From NCBI GenBank assembly GCA_025449115.1, contig JAHLKC010000037.1, forward strand, positions 222,379-286,378: a stretch of DNA of 64,000 nt. Direction: 5' to 3'. Origin of the DNA: Chytridium lagenaria (taxonomy: Eukaryota; Chytridiomycota; Chytridiomycetes; Chytridiales; Chytridiaceae). Shown piece by piece: positions 57,472 through 64,000 of this stretch; within the stretch, counting starts at the first letter, position 1, and each line of letters opens with the position of its first letter. The position numbers and the translations under genes were made by a program. The notes below the pieces were generated by a model, which searched no databases, was not told where the DNA came from, and saw only the letters and a program-made list of their open reading frames with translations.

Positions 57472-58414
57472 TCAAGGGGAGGATATATTTTCGGAATCAT
57501 TGTCCATGAAATCTTCCAAGGCTAGAGGAACATCTGCCGGAGTGGTAACAACTGGTGGCGGTAAGTCATGGACCCGATTTTCACCGTGGTCACTTTCATA
57601 TCCATCGTTATCAGCGGCAACAGTATATCCAGGAATGGTTTTGGTTCGCTTAGGGATGCCCTTTTTAGATGTGAAGCGTAGACGATCACGGTACTCATGA
57701 GGGTCTTTAGTAGCCATCTGGTTCCAATAATCTTGAACCAATAATGCTGGGATTTCAACCTCCTCAAGCCAGAGGTTATGAGAAGTACCTTGGCCGAGCC
57801 ACTTAATATGGTACTCATAAGACATCCTTTCTTTATGGAAAGTATGGTTATCAATTTTCTCGACATAGAACTCAGGGTCGTCGATGTCAGCTTCAAGCAC
57901 GTCAGCATCAAAGCGTCGGAATAATTCACGATTAACGCCACAGCAACCTTAGTTTTGGGGCGCCGTTGAACAATGCGGAGGCTTTCCAGGCCTCAATCTC
58001 GGCCTCAAAGTCATCTGTGAGAACACGGTTGGCGGCAGTGTTTGCCGAGTCTATTGGGGGAGAGGGATGGTAAGGACGCATCCTCGCAGAGTTAGCGGTT
58101 CTAGCCAGAAGCCTTCCATCAGGCAGGGTCTCAACGAGGTTGAACCTAAAGTTATCTGGGGAATGACCAATAACACGCATGGGACCAGCCCACCGAAATT
58201 GAAACTTCTTTATCGTAGATTCTTTATCTTTGGTTGCCGCTTCAGTGCGTAGAGGTACGGATAACCAAACAAGGTCACCAATTTCGAAACGATGTCGAGA
58301 CTTATTTGTTTTCTCAGAGGCACTTTCGCGCCGCTTCATAGACTCTCGAAGGAGTATACTCTTGGCAAGAGCAAGCCTGGAAGTGAGCTGATTGACATAG
58401 TCGCGATAACTAGG
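57472..58414 (-). CDS. Integrase GPY/F domain and C-terminal chromodomain of the polyprotein
   Basis: After a linker helix (DYVNQLTSRLALAKSILL) comes HRFEIGDLVWLSVPL and KKFQFRWAGPMRVIG, the GPY/F module found after the integrase core in Ty3/gypsy elements. About 90 residues later a chromodomain reads EFYVEKIDNH, YEYHIKWLGQG, HNLWLEEVEI and LLVQDYW, with the aromatic positions (Y/F, W, W/Y-type) that form a methyl-lysine cage. Chromodomains direct these integrases to heterochromatin marks. The tail is acidic and stops at 57472. A one-base shift separates the two modules near 57920. Confidence 0.88.
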
Positions 58415-59150
58415 CGGATCATCCTGCAATACAAAAGTCATGGAAGAGTTCAACACTTTACGCGACCGTATCAAGAGGCCGTTTTCAGTGCCTTTGACTT
58501 TTCCGGAGGCGACTGGAGCCACAGGAGGTGGTGACGTGGGTATCCTCACGACTCCTTGATCAGGAGGAGACAATAAATAGATTGATGGGACGTTGGGATC
58601 AAGCATTAGATCGCGGTTAGGATCACGGGGAAGTGGGAGAGACGAGGGTCTGGTTGTGGTATAGCAGATCCATATGAGGGCCCACCGTAAGGGAGGAACG
58701 GAAGTCAGGGTGATGATGCCCTTGTGGAAAATTGTGACGAAGGTGTGGGCTCCACCATGCTCGGCAGAGGACAACTTTAGAGGTTATTGCATACATTGGC
58801 ACGCGGTTATTATCACCGAGGGTGCGCCAGAAGAACTTGGGATGTCTCCTGTTTAGTGGGGTTGTGTGGAGGACGTAGAATATATCCAGATGATGTTTAA
58901 TAAGAAAGTCACCAGCTAATAGGTAGTCGTCCCTATCAGCAGCGGTTTTAAGACCGTGGACAGTCTTCGAAAGCCTCTGAACCACGACGTGTCGAGCACC
59001 AGAGGTCATAACAGCAATCCTGGGGAAATCAGGATCACGAGAGGGGTGTGAGGTGCCGTCGCCAAGGCGACGTGGACGTCATCATAGGATTTTGGTAACT
59101 GACCCGCCCAAGTACGGGGATCAGGGTAAGTCTCAGCAAGACATCGTCGG
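58415..59150 (-). CDS. unidentified domain inserted between integrase core and GPY domain
   Basis: About 240 residues lie where Ty3/gypsy integrases usually have a short linker. Visible stretches: ARHVVVQRLSKTVHGLKTAA, DRDDYLLAGDFLIKHHLDIF, YVLHTTPLNRRHPKFFWRTL, RVPMYAITSKVV, EHGGAHTFVTIFHKGIITLT and SVPPLRWA. The mix of charged helix and beta-like segments suggests a folded domain. It matches no family I recognise. The frame changes once or twice inside it (near 59010 and near 58790). It could be lineage-specific or captured. Confidence 0.6.
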
Positions 59151-60290
59151 AGGAAATGCCGAACCTGAGGTCGGCAGGAGTCAAGGGGTCTCGACCAAAC
59201 ATCAGGAGGAACGGGTTTCGCGGGTAGTGGGATGCACTGTGGTGCGATAGGCGAAAAGAACGTATGGTAGAATCTCATCCCAGTCGTCATGACTATCTTG
59301 GTTAACGTAAGCCCTTATCATCTGACAGAGGGTTTTGTTGGTGCGCTCGACAAGGCCGTTGGCTTGAGGCCAGTAAGGCGACGAGAAGGATTGACGGAGG
59401 CCGAGGACGATGCTCACCTTCTTTAACAATTCACTGACGAAAGGCTGGCCTTGATCAGAGTGAAGGACCAAGGGAATGCCAAATCGACAAAAGCACTGCT
59501 CGACAATAGTACGAGCAACAGTATCCGAGGTAATATCAGGAACACTGAAAGCGTCAGCCCATCGGGTAAAGTAATCCGTGATGACCAAATGTATTTATTA
59601 CCATGTTTGCTCTCTTTAAGAGGACCAACGATATCAATGGCTACGCGTTCCCAAGGCTGGTTACCAAAGGGGACCGGCTTAATAGCGCCGACTTTCTTAA
59701 GGGAATCCTTACATTTCTGGCAAGTGGAGCAACCTTGTACGTAGGCGACAAGATCGCGATGAATAGTAGGCCACCAGTATCGTTCAAGGGTAGTGGACAG
59801 GAGTTTTTGGGAGCCGAGGTGAGCTCCGGTCATCATATCATTATGTACTTGGTCAAACGCAACTTCTCTCAGTCCGCGAGGGACGCAAAGAGCAAGGCGC
59901 ACTGGCGATCGCTTCATAAGGTATTCAGAAACGTGAAGAACGCGGTAAAGTAATCCACCCCGCATGACGGAGTGCTGAGCACTCTTGAGGACCGCAGAGC
60001 GGTCTTGATCATTGGAAGGTTGTTCCCTTTTTCCAAGAAGCGACGAATAGGCCCAAAGTCAGGGTCGGTCAGTTGAAGTTTTCGAAGCTCAGGCGAAGCC
60101 TTTCCCAGAGCCAGGAACTCAACAGGGACTATTGGGGCGTCATTGGATGCAACCCGTGAAGAGCGGGATTTCCCGTGATTTCGAGGGGTCAAAGAAGGGA
60201 CATTAGCATAGGTGTCAAGAGAAGCGAGGGTTACATGCTGATCACTCTCAAACTGTAGTGCAAAGTCATTTTTAAGCTCAAGTTCCACAG
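59150..60290 (-). CDS. Integrase zinc finger and DDE core of the polyprotein
   Basis: The N-terminal part (KLQLTDPDFGPIRRFLEKG) leads into RVLHVSEYLMKRSPVRLALC and the HHCC zinc finger: HNDMMTGAHLG and CSTCQKCK. The cat domain shows the DDE triad: first Asp in WERVAIDIVGP, second in LVLHSDQGQPF, Glu in ANGLVERTNKTL, with VITDYFTRWADAF between. It ends with PFLLMFGRDPLTPADL at about 59170-59215. Frame breaks fall near 59950, near 59600 and near 59200. Confidence 0.92.
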
Positions 60291-61070
60291 CACTGTGGTC
60301 AGTAAGACCTGCTGCAAAATAATGGTTTACTTTCCAAGAACATGGAATCTATAGTCGACAAGAGCGTAGTCGACTCGCCATACAGCCTGGTAGAAAGACT
60401 GGGGGTCGTGCCAGGTGTAGCCGGGGGAATTTGGGTGGCAAGTGCGGTAGCCGTCAAGGAAACCTAGACGGAGGAAACTATCAAACAATGCTCGTTCGTC
60501 GTCTCTGAACCCTGAGTAGCCCGAGCAACGCGCAGGGTATCGGGTGTCTTGTGAGGTATGAGAGATATTGAAATCACCAAGTAATATAGTTTTATTATTT
60601 TACGTAAGTCTTTTACGAGGGCATAAAGCCTGTTTAAAAAGCGCATCTTGTAATGATGACGGTGTTCATGCCGAGTGCCATTAGGGCAGTAGACATTGAC
60701 GATTCAAACCAGGTAAACAAATGGTGAGGCAACGACCTTCCTCAACAAAGTCGTCGTTAGTGGAGTCAAGGAGGTCCCGAGTGAACCGAAATCACAGGGA
60801 CTTCCTTTCGAACCATAGTGATGACACCATTAGATCCATCATGTTTTTCATCCGCATGGATATTCCAGTTGTGAGGTGCTGTAGTTGTTGCCATAACTTT
60901 TTGGCTCCTTCGCCTAATTTGGTCTCCTGAAGGCAAACAATAGAGTAACCCATTTTCTCGAGGTATCTCGCAAAGAATTCGGCCCGGTTAAGGTCCTCTG
61001 TTTCAGGTTTACGCTGGTATAATTTCTTACATAGAGCGTTTAAACTGTTGACGTTCCAGGTGACCATTTT
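60270..61070 (-). CDS. Exonuclease III/AP endonuclease (EEP) domain within the retroelement polyprotein
   Basis: EEP nucleases cut DNA at abasic sites. All catalytic motifs are present in the right order and spacing over about 265 residues: VTWNVNSL (Asn, about 61058-61047), VCLQETKLG (metal-binding Glu, 60926-60924), VNVYCPNG (Tyr), LLGDFNISH (Asp and Asn, 60578-60567), VWRVDYALVD (about 60385-60362) and GLTDHSAVEL (Asp-His, 60300-60295). Between them are GFRDDERALFDSFL and LGFLDGYR with PGYTWHD, as in ExoIII/XthA. The TWNVNSL form is closer to cellular ExoIII/APE enzymes than to LINE endonucleases. One-base shifts occur near 60870, 60720, 60600 and 60320. No intron is present. Confidence 0.85.
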
Positions 61071-62240
61071 AAGGGTGAAGTCCTCAAAAGGGGACACTTT
61101 AGCAGGGAGGGGATAAACCTTTTTAAGCTTTAGCAAGTTATAGTCAATCACCATCCGCAAAGGAACGGTGGGGTTTCCTCGCGTGGTATGAACATCATAG
61201 AGCTCACGCAGAGAAGGAGGCTCATCTTTATTTAATTTCCGTTCCATAAGAATATCAGGGATTTCGAAAACCTGGAGTATGCGGTAGGCATAATAAGTTT
61301 CAAGATCCCCTCCCAAACCGTAAATCACAGGCTTCGGAAAGTCTGGACTAGTTGGGGGAATTGCGTCGCCAACAACGGCAACGTGACTTACGCACCCTGG
61401 CGGTGGTTTTGGTCGGCGACCCTTGTCATTAGGGAAAGTCTCTTCCCATGGCATATCCAAAGAGAGGTGAGGCCGTCAAGTTTCAGTGGGAGGTACTCAT
61501 GCTCGCGTCGTCCTGAAAGGAGATCCTGGACACGTGGAGCGCTCATTCTGACAAAGATGTCGGATGGAGTGTCTTCAATCTTTTGAGGGGGAGGATCGAT
61601 TTCTAAGTTAGAGGCGTCGATGATCCCATTCACAAGACTTATATCGTCAAGATCCGGGGGGGTGTCAAAAGAGTATGGGAGGGAGGGTGGGTACTGATTA
61701 ACATCGTTATTAACATGTTTTTGTAAGAGGTATTTATTTAATACACTTGTAGGTAAGTGATGCCAGGAGTTCTGGGTGTCAACGTTGAAAGAAGAGATCG
61801 TATCTGCAGATAGAGGCTTTTTGATTTCATACTTAGCCCGAATTGGGTAAGCATACTTATATTGAGAGGTACCGTCATTGAAATCCTGACTGGTAGGTGA
61901 GGAATCATTAAGTTCACCAGGAAGGCAAACGGCATCAATGGCTAAAACGTAGGTGAGCGCGGTTGGGTTGGTTTGAAGTACCCAAACGTGCCGGACTCGT
62001 TGGGGCAACAGGTGTTGTGAGAACAGGTAGTTAGTGGAGCTGTTTATTAACGAAGCAGCTGTTTCCGCATTGAAACGCATTAAAACGTCATGTGTGGAAA
62101 AGACTTCGTCATAGCGCTTAGAGCGATCAGAGTGCTTTTGCTTCAACTTTTTATTTTGGTACTTAGAATTGGCGCCAATAAAGACTCGTGAAGAATCAGA
62201 ACAGATTGTGACAACATCAGAACCATCAGTGAAGGTTTCA
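61071..62240 (-). CDS. spacer region between RNase H and the AP endonuclease domain
   Basis: About 390 residues follow RNase H without matching a domain I know. The sequence includes SKRYDEVFSTHDVLMRFNAE, LLPQRVRHVWVLQTN, TYVLAIDAVCLPGE, a polar stretch, SDIFVRMSAPRVQDLLSG, CVSHVAVVGDAIPP, PVIYGLGGDLETYYAYRILQ and VFEIPDILMERKLNKD. Several pieces look beta-strand rich. A frame shift lies at about 61440. It may include a leader that came with the captured nuclease. Confidence 0.6.
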
Positions 62241-64000
62241 GTTGGCTTAAAGGCACGGGAGAGAGCGTCGGCAACTTCGTGGCTCTTTCCTGGAGTGTGG
62301 ACAAGCTCAATGTTATGCTCCTGCAGGGCATACATCCAGCGGGCAAATCTGCCTTTGAGATCACCCTTGGAAAAAAGGGGACGAGTGCAGAATGGTCTGT
62401 TTCAATTTTGTAGGATTTTCCCCAAGTGTAGGGTTCAAAAAGACTAGCACTCCACGCGACGGCGAGGCCTTCGCGATCGGTGTTGGAGTAGTTTTGTTCT
62501 GCGTCATTCAGAGTTCGAGAGGCAAAAGCAACGGGGTGATAAATGCCGTCACGATCGATAAAGAGAGCAGCGCCTATACCAATTTTGGAAGCGTCGCAAG
62601 AAATAACGAGCTTATCGTCGGGAAGAGGATTAGTGAGGAGGACCTCTGCTTTCAAAGTTTTCAAAAGGTGTTGAAAAGACGACTCACAGGAATCCGTCCA
62701 CGAAAAAGGAGAAGACTTCTTGAGAAGACTATATAGAGGATATGCGACATCAGTGAAGTTAGGCACAAAGCGTCGAAAATAGTTGGTGAATCCTAGGAAA
62801 CGTTGAACGTCGCGAACGGATTTTGGAGTAGGCCAGCTATCTAGCTTACCGAGTTTTTCTGGGTCGGCTTTTATGCCATCTTTCGAAATAACATGGCCTA
62901 AAAATGGGAGTACTTCAAAAAGGAACTGACATTTTTTGGGTTTTAGTTTTAGATTATATTCCAGTAGCCGGTCGAATACTAGCTGTAAGTTGGCGAAGTG
63001 GGTTTCCTCGTCCTTTGAAAAGATGATTATATCGTCAATGTAGACCATACAATTTATCCATTTTAGTCCAGCTAGAGCCATATCCATACAACGTTGGAAA
63101 GTAGGTGGACTGTTAGTAAGGCCGAAAGGCATAACCAAATACTCATAAAGACCATCGGGGGTAACGAAAGCAGTTTTGTGTCGGTCTTCCGGAGCAACGG
63201 TATTTGCCAGAAACCGGACAAAAGATCCAACGAGGTGAATAAAGTCATACCCGCAAGACGGTCAAAAGTCTCGTCGATGCGGGGAAGAGGATATTTATCT
63301 TTTATTGTGACTTCATTTAATCTCCTGAAGTCGGTACAGAATCGGACAGAGTTATCCTTTTTCTTTGCAAGACAAACAGGAGAGGCGTAAGGGGATCGCG
63401 ACTCACTAATAATCTTGGTTTTAAGCATTTCAGCGATGTGGTCGCGAATAATTTTAGCACGCTCCAATCCTACAGGATAAGGAGCAAGGTTTGGAGCACG
63501 AGCATAAGGTTTAAGCTCGATGGTGTGTTGACCGGGAGATTTGGTGCCTGTTTGAACAGATTCACGAAAAACGTCCATGTTCTGTCCTTTTTCTAAGAAG
63601 CTTCGGAGTGCCTTAAGGCGTTCCAGGAGAGGATTTCAGGTGGTCAAAATCGAAACGATTCCAAATTTCCTCAAAAGAAGCAGGGGTTTGTTCCTTGAGG
63701 TAGTCCATCGATCCTCATTGGTGGGATCTTTGGGTTGGAGATGAGCAAGGGCCTCTTTTTCAGCCTTCGACGGCTCCAAGAACTTAGCAGATTCGTTCAA
63801 ATCAAGTTCGGACGCGTCAAGCTGAGGTAACGAATCATCGACAACTAGGGATATGTCCTCATCGTCGTGATGATCGTCGAGGAGGTCACTGGGTAAATCA
63901 AGCTCCTTGGCTAAGGAGTCAAGACGTCGGAGGCTGAGGATATAGGAGGTTTGGGAATTCGAGTGGAATGTCCTTTATTAGTTCGTCTGTAACGACGAAG
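62241..64000 (-). CDS. Reverse transcriptase and RNase H of the polyprotein (N-terminus beyond window)
   Basis: The upstream acidic region (64000 to about 63600) has DLPSDLLDDHHDDEDIS and WNRFDFDHL and is probably the end of a protease/linker. The RT begins near 63530: RSPYASPVCLAKKKDNS, RFCTDFRRLNEVTIKD, YPLPRIDETFDRLAG, FTSLDLLSGFWQIPL (first Asp), VMPFGLTNSPPTFQR and VYIDDIIIFSKDE (catalytic YIDD, about 63042), then PFLGHVISKDGIKADPEK and FLGFTNYFRRFVPNF. RNase H shows VISCDASKIGIGAAL, NTDREGLAVAWS, KIETDHSAL and, one frame over, HTPGKSHEVADALSRAF, its C-terminal helix. One-base shifts occur at about 63170 and 62370. Confidence 0.95.

Larger units (their letters stand above)
56406..64000 (-). 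mobile_element. Ty3/gypsy chromovirus LTR retrotransposon carrying an AP endonuclease domain (5' end beyond window)
   Basis: On the minus strand, from the right edge leftward: an acidic pre-RT region, reverse transcriptase, RNase H, a long spacer, an exonuclease III/AP endonuclease domain, integrase, an unknown domain, a GPY/F domain, a chromodomain and a probable LTR. The RT-RNase H-integrase order and the terminal chromodomain define a Ty3/gypsy chromovirus. No introns are needed, unlike every host gene nearby. The reading frame changes about ten times, but host genes in this window show the same kind of break. Gag, protease and the 5' LTR are outside the window, so target-site duplication cannot be checked. 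Confidence 0.92.

Noticed and set aside
60270..61070. The endonuclease as part of a LINE inserted in the gypsy element
   Set aside because: There is no LINE reverse transcriptase or poly-A tail nearby, the TWNVNSL/GDFN motifs look like cellular ExoIII/APE enzymes, and the integrase resumes directly after the domain.
57932..63578. The retroelement frame breaks as proof that it is a dead copy
   Set aside because: Host housekeeping genes in the same window show the same one-base breaks, so the breaks cannot be read as decay until the sequence is polished.

Overview
The window looks like a chromosomal contig of a zoosporic or otherwise early-diverging fungus, probably a chytrid; this placement is an inference. 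The gene set is fungal: the alpha-aminoadipate lysine enzyme homoaconitase, a fungal-type riboflavin enzyme (RIB3), SWR1, ELP4, VTI1, SURF1 and a fungal GH5 family 12 glycosidase. It also holds genes rare in Dikarya: a KIF12-like kinesin, a KAT14/CSRP2BP acetyltransferase, an FRA10AC1 homologue and ACBD6. Genes are packed tightly on both strands and are split by many GT-AG introns of about 40-80 nt.

Layout: 1-16 kb holds a partial acidic ORF, a UPF0132 membrane protein, a HINT3-like HIT protein, a KIF12-like kinesin, ELP4, an amidohydrolase-like/RIB3 fusion, a citrate synthase with a long tail, LYS4 and FRA10AC1. A tRNA-Pro(AGG) lies at 16.6 kb. 17-30.5 kb holds a small helical ORF, an FG-repeat protein, UMP-CMP kinase, PIG-F, SWR1, a small membrane protein and Ran. 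30.8-44 kb holds EXO70, ACBD6, GH5_12, SURF1, KAT14, MTG2 and UBXN4. 44-55.6 kb holds cyclin K, a promethin-like protein, SHQ1, VTI1, an ArfGAP, a small conserved-looking ORF, a TMEM256/DUF423 protein and an SLC25A32/FLX1 carrier.

From about 56.4 kb to the right edge lies a minus-strand Ty3/gypsy chromovirus: reverse transcriptase, RNase H, integrase, GPY domain and terminal chromodomain, followed by a probable LTR. Between RNase H and integrase it carries a complete-looking exonuclease III/AP endonuclease (EEP) domain with all its catalytic motifs. A second domain of unknown function, about 240 residues, lies between the integrase core and the GPY domain. An AP endonuclease is normal in LINEs but not in LTR retrotransposons, so this element is the most novel object in the window.

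A caution applies throughout. Many conserved genes (LYS4, RIB3, citrate synthase, SWR1, EXO70, SURF1, PIG-F and others) change reading frame by one base at points where no intron fits, often in G/C runs. The simplest explanation is indel error in the assembly, so I report gene spans rather than exact spliced products, and I do not take frame breaks in the retroelement as proof that it is dead.
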